Below are positions 14,833 to 24,970 of a DNA stretch of 64,000 nt, piece by piece (the first letter of the stretch is position 1; each line of letters opens with the position of its first letter). A model generated the notes under the pieces. That model was given only the letters and a program-made list of their open reading frames with translations. It was not told where the DNA came from and ran no database searches. Source of the DNA: QHCF01 sp003244275. GTDB lineage: Bacteria; Actinomycetota; Acidimicrobiia; Acidimicrobiales; QHCF01. The translations under genes and the position numbers were made by a program. Where the stretch lies: positions 28,794 to 92,793 of the forward strand of contig DAIROT010000002.1 of assembly GCA_036806345.1 (NCBI GenBank), written 5' to 3'.

Positions 14833-17583
14833 TCAGCCTGCCGCCCGCGCCGCCAGCACGGCCTGGGCGGCAGCCAGGCGGGCGATGGGGACCCGGAAGG
14901 GGGAACAGCTCACATAGTCGAGGCCGGCCCGGGCGAAGATGGCGATGGAGTCCGGGTCGCCACCGTGCTCACCGCAGATTCCCACCTTGAGACCGGGCCG
15001 GGTACGCCGCCCACGCTCGACGCCGAGGCGAACCAGCTCTCCCACCCCCCCGTCATCCAGGGACTCGAAGGGATTGCCGGGAAGCAGTCCCTTCTCCAGG
15101 TAGGCCGACATCATCCTGCCCTCCACGTCGTCCCGGCTGAACCCAAAGGTCATCTGGGTCAGGTCATTGGTCCCGAAGGAGAAGAACTCGGCCTCCTCGG
15201 CTATCTCGTCGGCCCGCAGGGCCGCCCGGGGAGTCTCGATCATGGTCCCGATGAGCACGTCGATTGGCCCCGCTGGCCCGGCCCCGACCCCAGGACCCGC
15301 GCCCGCCTGGTCCACACTTCCGGCCCCCGCAGTCCCGGCCCCGGCCCGCCCGGGAGCACCGCCGGCCCCGGCACCGTCGGCCCCGGGCGCCCCAGTCGCC
15401 TCAGCAATGGCCTCGATCACCCACGACCGGGCCAGGGCCAGCTCCGCCCGGTTCACCGTCAGGGGGATCATGATCTCCACCACCGGGTGGCCGCCGGCCG
15501 CCGCCCGCAGGGCGGCTGCCTCCATCAGGGCCCTCACCTGCATGGCGTACAGGCCGGGCCGGACCACGCCCAGACGCACGCCCCTGGTGCCCAGCATGGG
15601 GTTGACCTCGGCCCACGACCGGGCTGCCTCGTACATCTGACGTTCCACGTCAGAAAGGCCGACGGTGGCCTCCTTGATCGCCAATTCCTCGACCGAGGGC
15701 AGGAACTCGTGCAGCGGCGGGTCGAGCAGGCGAACGGTCACCGGCAGGCCGTCCATGGCCTCCAGGATCTCCACAAAATCCGACCGTTGAGCCACCCGGA
15801 GCTCCTCCAGGGCAGCCTGCTCCTCTGCCGCCCCGGAGGCCAGGATCATGCGCCGCACGATCGGCAGCCGGTCCTCGGCCAGGAACATGTGCTCAGTGCG
15901 GCACAGGCCGATCCCCTCGGCCCCGAAACGCCTCGCATTGGCGGCGTCCGGCCCGTTGTCGGCATTGGCCCGCACCCCCAGGTGGCCAGCCCGGATGGAG
16001 TCAGCCCACGACAGAGCCGTCTCCATCTCTGGGGGCGCCGACGCCTCTGACAGGGCCACCTCACCCAGCACCACCTGGCCCCGGCCCCCGTCGATGGAGA
16101 TCACATCCCCCTCGCTCACCGACACCCCCCCGGCCACAAAGGAAGACCCGGTGATCCGCACCCCCTCGGCCCCCACCACCGCAGGCTTGCCCCAGCCGCG
16201 GGCCACCACCGCGGCGTGGCTCACCAGCCCGCCACGCGAGGTGAGGATGCCCTCGGCCGCCATCATCCCGTGCACGTCCTCGGGAGACGTCTCCGGGCGA
16301 ACCAGGATGACCGCCTCGCCCCGCCTCACCGCCGTAACGGCGGCATCGGCGCTGAAGTAGACCCGCCCCACCGCCGCCCCCGGCGATGCTCCCAGGCCGG
16401 TGGCCAGGACTTCCACGTCGGTGGTGGCGAACTGTGGGTGCAGCACCTGGTCCAACTGGTCGCCCGACAGGCGCAGCACCGCCTCCTCCCGGGACAGCCG
16501 GATGGCCGGGTCGGTGGTCATGTCCACCGCCATCTTGAGGGCGGCCGCCCCCGTCCGCTTGCCCACCCTGGTCTGGAGCATCCACAGCTTGCCCTGCTCG
16601 ATGGTGAACTCGGTGTCGCACATGTCCCGGTAGTGGTGCTCGAGACGGGCGAAGATGTCCGCCAGCTCGGCATATACCGAGGGAAAACGGTCACCCAACG
16701 CCGATAGGGGCTCGGTCTTGCGGATGCCCGCCACCACGTCCTCGCCCTGGGCGTTGACCAGGAAGTCGCCGTAGGACCCCTGGGCCCCGGTGGCCGGGTC
16801 CCGGGTGAATCCGACCCCGGTGCCCGACTGGTCGTCACGGTTGCCAAAGACCATGGCCTGGACGTTGACCGCGGTGCCCAACTCGTGGGGGATGCGCTCC
16901 CGGTTGCGGTACACGATGGCCCGAGCCCCGTTCCAGGACCGCAGCACTGCCTCGATGGCCCCCCGCAGCTGGTCGGCTGGGTCCTGAGGGAACGGCTGAC
17001 CGGTCTCGCGCTCCACCACCTGCTGGTAGGACCGCAGGAGGTACTGGAGCAATTCGACCGGGACCTCAGCGTCGGAGGTGACGTTGGCCAGCTCCTTGGC
17101 CGCCTCGAAACGGGCATCCAGCTCCTCGCCCGGCACCCCCAGCACGATGCGCCCGTACATGGCCACGAAACGCCGGTAGGAGTCGAAGGCGAAACGCTCG
17201 TCGCCGGTCTTGCTGGCCAGCCCCACGACCGACTCGTCGTTGAGCCCCAGGTTGAGCACGGTGTCCATCATCCCGGGCATGGAGAACTTGGCCCCCGAGC
17301 GCACGCTCACCAGCAGCGGGTCGGCCGGGTCGCCCAGGATAAGGCCCATGGCCTTCTCCAGCTCATCCCGCGCCTGGTCGATCTCGACGTCCAGGCCGGT
17401 CGGCCACCCACCCGCCATGTAGGCCCGGCAGGCGTCGGTGGAGATGGTGAAACCGGGGGGTACCGGCAACCGGAGCACCGAGGTCATCTCGGCCAGGTTG
17501 GCCCCCTTTCCGCCGAGCAGATCCTTGAGCTCCATCGGCGCCCTGGGGTGCTCATGATCGAAATTGAACACGTACGACATCAA
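14833..17583 (-). CDS. ppdK: pyruvate, phosphate dikinase
   Basis: This 916-residue enzyme interconverts pyruvate, ATP and phosphate with phosphoenolpyruvate, AMP and pyrophosphate. The N-terminal ATP-grasp domain is evident (LLGGKGANLAEMTSVLRLPV and PGMMDTVLNLGLND). The phosphohistidine domain has TSRGGLVSHAAVVARGWGKP with the catalytic His. The C-terminal TIM barrel has IGLCRTEHMF, IGTMIETPRAAL and GICGEHGGDP with the proton-donor Cys. About 35 residues of Ala/Gly/Pro repeats (EATGAPGADGAGAGG onward, near 15270-15405) are inserted before IDVLIGTMIETPRA, which is not typical. Starts MMSYVFNFD. Confidence 0.96.
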   Translation of the reverse strand: MMSYVFNFDHEHPRAPMELKDLLGGKGANLAEMTSVLRLPVPPGFTISTDACRAYMAGGWPTGLDVEIDQARDELEKAMGLILGDPADPLLVSVRSGAKFSMPGMMDTVLNLGLNDESVVGLASKTGDERFAFDSYRRFVAMYGRIVLGVPGEELDARFEAAKELANVTSDAEVPVELLQYLLRSYQQVVERETGQPFPQDPADQLRGAIEAVLRSWNGARAIVYRNRERIPHELGTAVNVQAMVFGNRDDQSGTGVGFTRDPATGAQGSYGDFLVNAQGEDVVAGIRKTEPLSALGDRFPSVYAELADIFARLEHHYRDMCDTEFTIEQGKLWMLQTRVGKRTGAAALKMAVDMTTDPAIRLSREEAVLRLSGDQLDQVLHPQFATTDVEVLATGLGASPGAAVGRVYFSADAAVTAVRRGEAVILVRPETSPEDVHGMMAAEGILTSRGGLVSHAAVVARGWGKPAVVGAEGVRITGSSFVAGGVSVSEGDVISIDGGRGQVVLGEVALSEASAPPEMETALSWADSIRAGHLGVRANADNGPDAANARRFGAEGIGLCRTEHMFLAEDRLPIVRRMILASGAAEEQAALEELRVAQRSDFVEILEAMDGLPVTVRLLDPPLHEFLPSVEELAIKEATVGLSDVERQMYEAARSWAEVNPMLGTRGVRLGVVRPGLYAMQVRALMEAAALRAAAGGHPVVEIMIPLTVNRAELALARSWVIEAIAEATGAPGADGAGAGGAPGRAGAGTAGAGSVDQAGAGPGVGAGPAGPIDVLIGTMIETPRAALRADEIAEEAEFFSFGTNDLTQMTFGFSRDDVEGRMMSAYLEKGLLPGNPFESLDDGGVGELVRLGVERGRRTRPGLKVGICGEHGGDPDSIAIFARAGLDYVSCSPFRVPIARLAAAQAVLAARAAG

Positions 17584-17630
17584 GCCTCCTGCCCACTTTC
17601 ACGTAAGCCGCCGAGCTTACTCCCGCCCCT

Positions 17631-18935
<1,305 letters not shown>

Positions 18936-19049
18936 GGCCCGAGGTTACCGGAGCCAAACCGCGCCCCTCGTCCAAGCTTCGACTCCTGCTCACCGCCTGT
19001 TCACCAATGGTGCACCTGGCCGTCAACCACGCCTGTCACGGTGTGACCC

Positions 19050-20810
19050 ATGAAGACATCACTCATGAAGGGGGCGGTCGTTGCCGGTGCGATCGGGCTG
19101 GCAACCACCGGAGTGGCCACCGCCGCTCCCACCAACCCGGACCGCGCCTCAGCCATCCCCACCACCACACCGATCAAGCACGTGGTGGTGATCATCGGCG
19201 AGAACCACACCCTGGACAACGCCTTCGCCACCTATCGACCGAAGACCGGTCAGACCATCGACAACCTGGCGAGCAAGGGCATCGTCACCGCCAGCGGCCA
19301 GCTGGGGCCCAATGCCAGGCTGGGCCGCCAGGACCAGGCCACCGATACCACCACCTACTCGGCCACTCCCAAGAAGACGGGGCCCTACGCCACCCTCCCC
19401 CAACCCGACACCACCCATGCCATGGGGCAGCCCCAGAACGTCCCAGAGCCCCGCTTCCCGGCCAACCTGGCCAACGGCCCCTACCAGATCACCCACTACG
19501 TGGGCTACCCCAACGCCTACGTGGGCGACCCGATCCACCGCTTCTACCAGATGTGGCAGCAGATCGATGGGGGCCTCAACAACTTGTTCACCTGGGTTCA
19601 CCAGACGGCGGGTGACGACAACGGGGCCATCCCCCCGGCGCCCATCCACCAAGGGGCGCTGGAGATGGGTTACTACAACATGGCCCAAGGTGACGCTCCC
19701 GTGCTCAAGTTCATGGCCGACCACTACGCCCTGGCCGACAACTACCACCAGTCAATCATGGGGGGCACGGGGTCCAACCACGTCTCCATTGGGACGGGCT
19801 ACGCCGCCTCCTACCAGGCCAATGGTCGCCCGACCGTTCCCCCGGCCAACCAGATCGAGAACCCCAATCCCAAGCCGGGGACCAACAACAACTACACCCA
19901 GGACGGCTACGCGGGGGGCAGCTACTCCAACTGCTCTGACCGCCGCGCCCCGGGGGTGGCCGCCATATTCAAGGTGCTCTACCGGCAACCCAACGGCCCC
20001 TTCAATCAGGGGGACTGCGCGCCCGGGACCTACTACCTGCTCAACAACTACAACCCCGGCTACCTGGCCGACGGAACGCCGGCGCCCCTCGGGCCGCAGC
20101 AGTTCACCGTTCCCCCGCAGTCCTTCCCGACCATCGGCGACTCCCTGTCGGCCCGGGCCATCACCTGGAAGTACTACGGCCAGGGCTGGAACAACGGCCA
20201 TCCGACCGCTGGGTACTGCAACATCTGCAACCCCTTCCAGTACGCCACGTCGGTCATGACCGACCCGGCCAAGCGAGCCAACCTCCAGGGCCAGCGCCAG
20301 TTCAACGCCGACGTGACCAGGGGCTCCCTGCCGGCGGTGTCCTTCCTCAAGCCGAACGGCACGAATGATGGACACCCGGCCACCTCGTCGCTGTCGCAGT
20401 TCGAGGGCTACGCCGCTGACGCCATCGACCGGATCATGGCCCACCCCCAGCTCTTCGCATCCACCGCCATCATCGTTACCCAGGACGAGGGGGGTGGCTA
20501 CTACGACTCCGGCTACATCCAGCCCATCGACTTCTTCGGCGACGGGACCCGTGTCCCCACGGTGGTGGTCTCCCCCTGGGCCAAGGCCGGGGCCGTCGAT
20601 CACACCTACTACGACCACGTGTCCCTCCTCAAGTTCATCGAGCACAACTGGCGACTGCCGCCCCTGTCGCCCACCAGTCGGGACAACCTGCCCAACCCGG
20701 TGTCGTTCAGCTACGACCGCTACGTCCCGGTCAAAGGGCCAGCCATCGGCGATCTGATGGGCATGTTCGACTTCCACCGTCTGCGGACCCAAGTCCCCCT
20801 GGTGCCATGA
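19050..20810 (+). CDS. secreted phosphoesterase (acid phosphatase / phospholipase C superfamily)
   Basis: This 586-residue protein has a signal peptide (MKTSLMKGAVVAGAIGLATTGVATA with cleavage near residue 26). The phosphoesterase domain of PF04185 type follows, starting IKHVVVIIGENHTLDNAFATY and including MADHYALADNYHQSIMGGTG and the C-terminal VTQDEGGGYYDSG. These metal-dependent enzymes hydrolyse phosphate esters outside the cell. Four Cys around 330-390 suggest disulfides. The stop overlaps the start of the next secreted protein. Confidence 0.85.
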   Translation: MKTSLMKGAVVAGAIGLATTGVATAAPTNPDRASAIPTTTPIKHVVVIIGENHTLDNAFATYRPKTGQTIDNLASKGIVTASGQLGPNARLGRQDQATDTTTYSATPKKTGPYATLPQPDTTHAMGQPQNVPEPRFPANLANGPYQITHYVGYPNAYVGDPIHRFYQMWQQIDGGLNNLFTWVHQTAGDDNGAIPPAPIHQGALEMGYYNMAQGDAPVLKFMADHYALADNYHQSIMGGTGSNHVSIGTGYAASYQANGRPTVPPANQIENPNPKPGTNNNYTQDGYAGGSYSNCSDRRAPGVAAIFKVLYRQPNGPFNQGDCAPGTYYLLNNYNPGYLADGTPAPLGPQQFTVPPQSFPTIGDSLSARAITWKYYGQGWNNGHPTAGYCNICNPFQYATSVMTDPAKRANLQGQRQFNADVTRGSLPAVSFLKPNGTNDGHPATSSLSQFEGYAADAIDRIMAHPQLFASTAIIVTQDEGGGYYDSGYIQPIDFFGDGTRVPTVVVSPWAKAGAVDHTYYDHVSLLKFIEHNWRLPPLSPTSRDNLPNPVSFSYDRYVPVKGPAIGDLMGMFDFHRLRTQVPLVP

Positions 20811-22003
20811 TGCGTACCTCTGCCGCCGCCCGAATGGTCGGCGTGCTCAGTCCCGCGCTGGTCCTGACCGCCTTGGCCGGGTCGGCCGCCGCATCGCCAG
20901 CCAGTCACCTCCGGCCGGACTGGGACGTCAAGGTGGTGGCGGCCGGACAGGTTGTCACCGTCAACGGCAACCCAATGACGGTCACCCAGCCCGACGATAT
21001 CGCCCGCCTGGGACATGACATCTTCGTGGCCTACCAGAATGGAGTCGGCCCTCAGGGGCAACCGACAGCTGCCGGCGTCGACTTCAGCACCGTCGTCGAG
21101 TACCGGCTCGGAGGTACGCCGGTGGCGGCCTGGAACCTGACCGGCAAGGTTGACGGATTGGGCGCCGACCCTATGGCCAGTGAGCTGATTGCCACGGTCA
21201 ACGAGGACGCCAACAGCAGCCTCTACACGATCGACCCGCACGCCAAGCCGATCGACCAGGTAGTCCATTACCAGTACGACCCACCCAACCCGCTCCCTCA
21301 CGGCGGGGGTACCGACGCCATCTCCATCTACCGAGGCCAGATCCTGATCAGCGCCTCGGCGCCAGGCACCACGCCGGGAGCCGGCACCGCGCCGGCGACC
21401 ATGCCGACGGTTTACCGGGCGACGCTGTCTCGCCGGCCCGCCACCAACACCGGCACGGCCACCCTGACGCCCCTGTTCGGCGACGGGAGCACGGCGACGG
21501 TGGCCAACACCTCGCCACCCCTGTACTCACCGACCTCCCCGTCGCCGGCGTCCTACGGGACGGTCCCGGCACCCGGAGCCCATGTAGCCCTGGCACTTGC
21601 CTACCCCGACTCCAACAACGTGGTGCCCCCGTCGAGTCCCCGCTTCGCCGGCGACTTCGTGCTCGACGGCCAAGCCGACCAACAGCTCGTGTTTGCCAGG
21701 GGGACGGCCCAACCGCAGCTCTCGGTGCTCGACCTGTCACAGTCCATCAACGACAGTGCCTACATCACCGGGCGGTCCGGCACCCTTTACGTGACCGACC
21801 CGTCCACCGACCAGGTACTGATGTTACGGGGACCGCTCCGCCCCGGTGAGGTGATCGTGGCGGCCACGCCGGGGAGCGCCAACAATGCGGTCAAGGCCCC
21901 CAACTACCTCGCAGCCCTGGACTTGTTCGACGGCACCGTCACAGCCATTCCCGGGCTGGCCGGTATCCAACCTCAGGGTCTGGCGTATGTGAATCGGGGT
22001 TAG
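20807..22003 (+). CDS. secreted protein, possible beta-propeller, unknown function
   Basis: The 398-residue protein has a signal peptide (MVGVLSPALVLTALAGSAAA, cut near residue 30). The mature part has repeated strand-rich segments such as DDIARLGHDIFVAYQNGVG, MASELIATVNEDANSSLYTI and SAYITGRSGTLYVTDPSTDQ, ending GLAGIQPQGLAYV. This spacing suggests a beta-propeller, but no named family is recognised. It overlaps the phosphoesterase stop by 4 nt (ATGA), so the two are translationally coupled and may act together on an extracellular substrate. Confidence 0.65.
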   Translation: MMRTSAAARMVGVLSPALVLTALAGSAAASPASHLRPDWDVKVVAAGQVVTVNGNPMTVTQPDDIARLGHDIFVAYQNGVGPQGQPTAAGVDFSTVVEYRLGGTPVAAWNLTGKVDGLGADPMASELIATVNEDANSSLYTIDPHAKPIDQVVHYQYDPPNPLPHGGGTDAISIYRGQILISASAPGTTPGAGTAPATMPTVYRATLSRRPATNTGTATLTPLFGDGSTATVANTSPPLYSPTSPSPASYGTVPAPGAHVALALAYPDSNNVVPPSSPRFAGDFVLDGQADQQLVFARGTAQPQLSVLDLSQSINDSAYITGRSGTLYVTDPSTDQVLMLRGPLRPGEVIVAATPGSANNAVKAPNYLAALDLFDGTVTAIPGLAGIQPQGLAYVNRG

Positions 22004-22014
22004 CTGAACCCTGC

Positions 22015-22235
22015 CTACGGCCCTTCCCCACCCTCGAGGCCGAGGACCTGGTCGACCCCGAGGCTCACTCCGGGGAGGGTGGCCATCTCCTGAACCTCAC
22101 CCCGGCGGGCCGTCCGCTCCGAGGCGTAGCCCTCCCGGTCGGGGAGGCGCTGCACCAGCACCGCCTCCCGCCACGTCGACGATCCTTGACGCTGATGCGG
22201 TACCGCACCAGGGCGTCTGCCACGTCTGCCAGAGG
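22015..22235 (-). pseudogene. frameshifted gene fragment, family not recognised
   Basis: On the reverse strand, bases 22180-22015 read STWREAVLVQRLPDREGYAS and continue to LPGVSLGVDQVLGLEGG before TAG, a protein-like sequence. Just upstream, another frame gives ADALVRYRISVKD, which also looks protein-like. No start codon joins them. This looks like the frameshifted 3' end of a dead gene. It occupies the otherwise empty space between the secreted protein gene and the next plus-strand gene. Confidence 0.3.
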
Positions 22236-22280
22236 CGCAGACCTACCGGGGTCATATCATTGCGGTATGGCGTTCTCGTG

Positions 22281-23282
22281 ATGGCCTATCCTGCGCTCCG
22301 GCCAATAGGCCACCACCCACGCCCCAGCCGGCGGCGGTTCATGGTCCGCCGAGTTGTTGTCGCCGTGATCGTGTTCGCAGTCTTGGCGGCGATTGGCCGC
22401 GGAGGTTACGCCATCGCTCGCTCGAGCCCCGCTCAGCACCATCCACTGGCGGCTGGTGCCGAGCGAGTGAGGGTGCCCACCACGGCGCCACCGGTGCCGC
22501 CGAGCGAGCCGGGTGGCGGCCAGACCTTGTTTCCCTCGCATCGGCTGGTGGCCTTCTACGGTGCTCCCGGCAGCCCCAAGCTGGGGGTCCTGGGAGACGC
22601 TCCACCCGAGGCCCTCTGGTCCCGGCTGGCGGCGACGGCCGCCCCTTTCGCGTCGGCGGGCAGCGTCGTGGTTCCCGGCTACGAATTGATCGCCTTCGGT
22701 GCCCAGAGCGCTCCAGGGGCCCAGGGCAGCTATGCGGCCGAGTTGCCCGCCAGCCAGATCGACTCGTATCTCCAGGTCGTTCACGCCCATGGCGGCATGC
22801 TGATCCTGGACATCCAGCCCGGCCGGGGCAGCCTGCTGGCCGATGCCCAGGCCCTCGAGCGGTGGCTGGTCCAGCCCGACGTCGCGTTGGCCCTGGACCC
22901 CGAGTGGGAGCTGACCGCCGGCCAGCGTCCCGACCAGCAGATCGGCCACACCACGGCGGCCGAGATCAACGGCGTCTCGGCGTGGCTGGAGCAGCTCACC
23001 GTCTCCCATCACCTGCCCCAGAAGCTGTTGGTCGTCCACCAGTTCACGGCGGCCATGGTTGCGGACAAGCCGGCGGTCGGCTCCCAGCCGGATCTGGCCA
23101 TCGTGTTCAACATGGATGGCTTCGGGGGGACCGCCAACAAGCTCTCCGTCTACCAGGCCCTGGCGGCCGACACCCGTTGGACGCTGGGCTACAAGCTCTT
23201 CTACGACCGCGACCGGCCCCTCCAGACGCCCACCCAGGTGCTCGCCCTCGTACCCCCGCCCCAGCTCGTCGAATACGAATAA
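22281..23282 (+). CDS. membrane-anchored extracellular protein of unknown function
   Basis: The protein is about 333 residues from the ATG at 22281; an in-frame TTG at 22260 and ATG at 22341 are alternatives. A single hydrophobic helix (MVRRVVVAVIVFAVLAAIG) near residues 21-39 acts as a signal anchor, followed by a Pro-rich linker. The domain from about residue 85 reads HRLVAFYGAPGSPKLGVLGD, HGGMLILDIQPGRGS, LALDPEWEL, LLVVHQFTAAMV and LAIVFNMDGFGG. The regular strand-then-acidic pattern suggests a TIM barrel of glycoside-hydrolase type, but this is only a structural guess. It is monocistronic and convergent with recO. Confidence 0.6.
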   Translation: MAYPALRPIGHHPRPSRRRFMVRRVVVAVIVFAVLAAIGRGGYAIARSSPAQHHPLAAGAERVRVPTTAPPVPPSEPGGGQTLFPSHRLVAFYGAPGSPKLGVLGDAPPEALWSRLAATAAPFASAGSVVVPGYELIAFGAQSAPGAQGSYAAELPASQIDSYLQVVHAHGGMLILDIQPGRGSLLADAQALERWLVQPDVALALDPEWELTAGQRPDQQIGHTTAAEINGVSAWLEQLTVSHHLPQKLLVVHQFTAAMVADKPAVGSQPDLAIVFNMDGFGGTANKLSVYQALAADTRWTLGYKLFYDRDRPLQTPTQVLALVPPPQLVEYE

Positions 23283-23308
23283 CCGTCCACGGTCGCCAGG
23301 CCCCGTCG

Positions 23309-24067
23309 TCAGAACGCGGCCGGGGTACACCGGAGATGGCGTTCCAGATGTGCCTGCACGGCCTCGGTGGCCAGGCGGCCCACCTCTTGGGTGAGCGGGG
23401 AGGCAGGTTCGCCCAGCACGGCGGCCAGGTCACCGCCGACGATACGTCGAACCAGGGTCAGCGCGTCCGGGCTGATCGCCACTCCACGCCGGCAGGACCG
23501 GCAGAGTACGCCGCCCTCCCCTAGGTCGAAGGCCACCAGATCCGCCGTCTCTCCACAACGAGCACACGCGTCCAGAACGGGCGCCGACCCATCCAGCACC
23601 AGCAGCTTCCAGAAGAAGGCCGGCACGATCAGGGCGGGCGGGGGCGCCAGACGGGCCGGGCTGGCCGGTCGCCGGTCGCCGCCACTGGTCAGGGTGGACA
23701 GGGTCCTGAGCGCGCCCACCAGCATCTTGTACAGCTGGGGGCCGGGCTGGCCCTCCTGGGCCACCTGGTCGACCACCTCCAGCATGGCGCTGGCCGCCGA
23801 CAGACGCTCCAAATCCTCGCGAACGGCGCGAAAATGGTCCAGCACCTCGGCCTGGGTGACGATGTCCAGCTCTCGCCCCTTCCAGCACAACACGCTCACG
23901 TGGCTGAGCGGCTCTAGGCGCCCCCCAAAGCGGCTCTTGGTCCGCCGCACCCCCTTGGCCACCGCCCGCACCTTGCCGTGCCGGGGAGTGACCAGGGTGA
24001 CGATGCGATCGGCCTCACCCAGGCGGATGCTGCGCAGTACGACTGCCTCGTCCCGGTAGAGGCTCAA
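23309..24067 (-). CDS. recO: DNA repair protein RecO
   Basis: This protein of about 252 residues has an N-terminal OB domain (LYRDEAVVLRSIRLGEADRI and TKSRFGGRLEPLSHV). The C-terminal zinc-binding part is CARCGE...CRSCRRG. RecO loads RecA on gapped DNA with RecR and RecF. The longer open frame overlaps uppS and its N-terminal part is not protein-like. A TTG at 24065-24067 (start of LSLYRDEA) gives the usual family length and leaves 20 nt after the uppS stop. Confidence 0.9.
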   Translation of the reverse strand: MSLYRDEAVVLRSIRLGEADRIVTLVTPRHGKVRAVAKGVRRTKSRFGGRLEPLSHVSVLCWKGRELDIVTQAEVLDHFRAVREDLERLSAASAMLEVVDQVAQEGQPGPQLYKMLVGALRTLSTLTSGGDRRPASPARLAPPPALIVPAFFWKLLVLDGSAPVLDACARCGETADLVAFDLGEGGVLCRSCRRGVAISPDALTLVRRIVGGDLAAVLGEPASPLTQEVGRLATEAVQAHLERHLRCTPAAF

Positions 24068-24087
24068 GTCACTTGGCGGGCCGGCAC

Positions 24088-24864
24088 TCAGCGGCCAAAC
24101 CGAGGGCGCTCCACTCCGCCATAGCGACGCTCCCGGCGCTGGAACTCCCTCACCGCCTCGAACAGGTGTTGACGGCGAAAGTCGGGCCAGAGCACATCGA
24201 CAAAGACCAGCTCGCTGTAGGCGAGCTGCCACAGCAGGAAGTTGGATATGCGAAATTCTCCCGAGGTCCTTATCACCAGATCGGGATCGGGCATGTCCGG
24301 CCGATAGAGCCGGGAGCTGATGGCCTGCTCGTTCACCCGGGCCGCTGATACCCCATCGTCGATCAGTGCTCGCACGGCGTCCACTATCTCGACCCGGCCG
24401 CCGTAATTGAAGGCGAAGGTGAGCGTCAAGCGCCGGTTGTCCTGCGTCAGCTCCTCCGCCTCCTCGATGCGGCGTAGGAGGCGCTTGGGTACCCGCCAGT
24501 CGCGCCGGCCCACGAAGCGCACCCGCACGCCCTTTTGGTGCATCTCGTCGCGACGGCGAACCAGGATGCCCTCGTTGAACCGCATCAAGAAGCGGACCTC
24601 GTCGGGCGGCCGGCGCCAGTTCTCGGTGGAGAAGGCGTATACGGTCAGCCAGCGAAGGCCCAGGACCAGGGCTCCCTCGATCGCATCGAAGAGCGCCTCC
24701 TCTCCGGCCGCATGCCCTTCGGTGCGGGGCAGGCCCCGCTGCCCGGCCCACCGCCCGTTGCCGTCCATTACGCAGCCAACATGGACCGGTAGCCGGCTCA
24801 GGTCCATATCTCCAATTCCCGAGTCGTCAATTTCGCCTTTGGCATCGGTGCCGAGAGCGGCCAC
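24088..24864 (-). CDS. uppS: isoprenyl (undecaprenyl/decaprenyl) diphosphate synthase
   Basis: This 258-residue cis-prenyltransferase has VGCVMDGNGRWAGQRGLPR with the catalytic Asp, TVYAFSTENWRRP, FNYGGRVEIVDA, DLVIRTSGEFRISNFLLWQL and YSELVFVDVLWPDF. It makes the lipid carrier for peptidoglycan and other wall polymers by condensing isopentenyl diphosphate. It lies upstream of recO in the same direction, a common actinobacterial arrangement with era and phoH nearby. Confidence 0.95.
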   Translation of the reverse strand: MAALGTDAKGEIDDSGIGDMDLSRLPVHVGCVMDGNGRWAGQRGLPRTEGHAAGEEALFDAIEGALVLGLRWLTVYAFSTENWRRPPDEVRFLMRFNEGILVRRRDEMHQKGVRVRFVGRRDWRVPKRLLRRIEEAEELTQDNRRLTLTFAFNYGGRVEIVDAVRALIDDGVSAARVNEQAISSRLYRPDMPDPDLVIRTSGEFRISNFLLWQLAYSELVFVDVLWPDFRRQHLFEAVREFQRRERRYGGVERPRFGR

Positions 24865-24970
24865 TGGCGCAACCTACCGCGCCGCCGGTCAGAGTCAGTC
24901 CTCGTCTCGATGTCGCTCGGGTCCCTTGGTGTCATTCCGTCTCACGTCACTCGCGGTCTAGCCTCACGGA

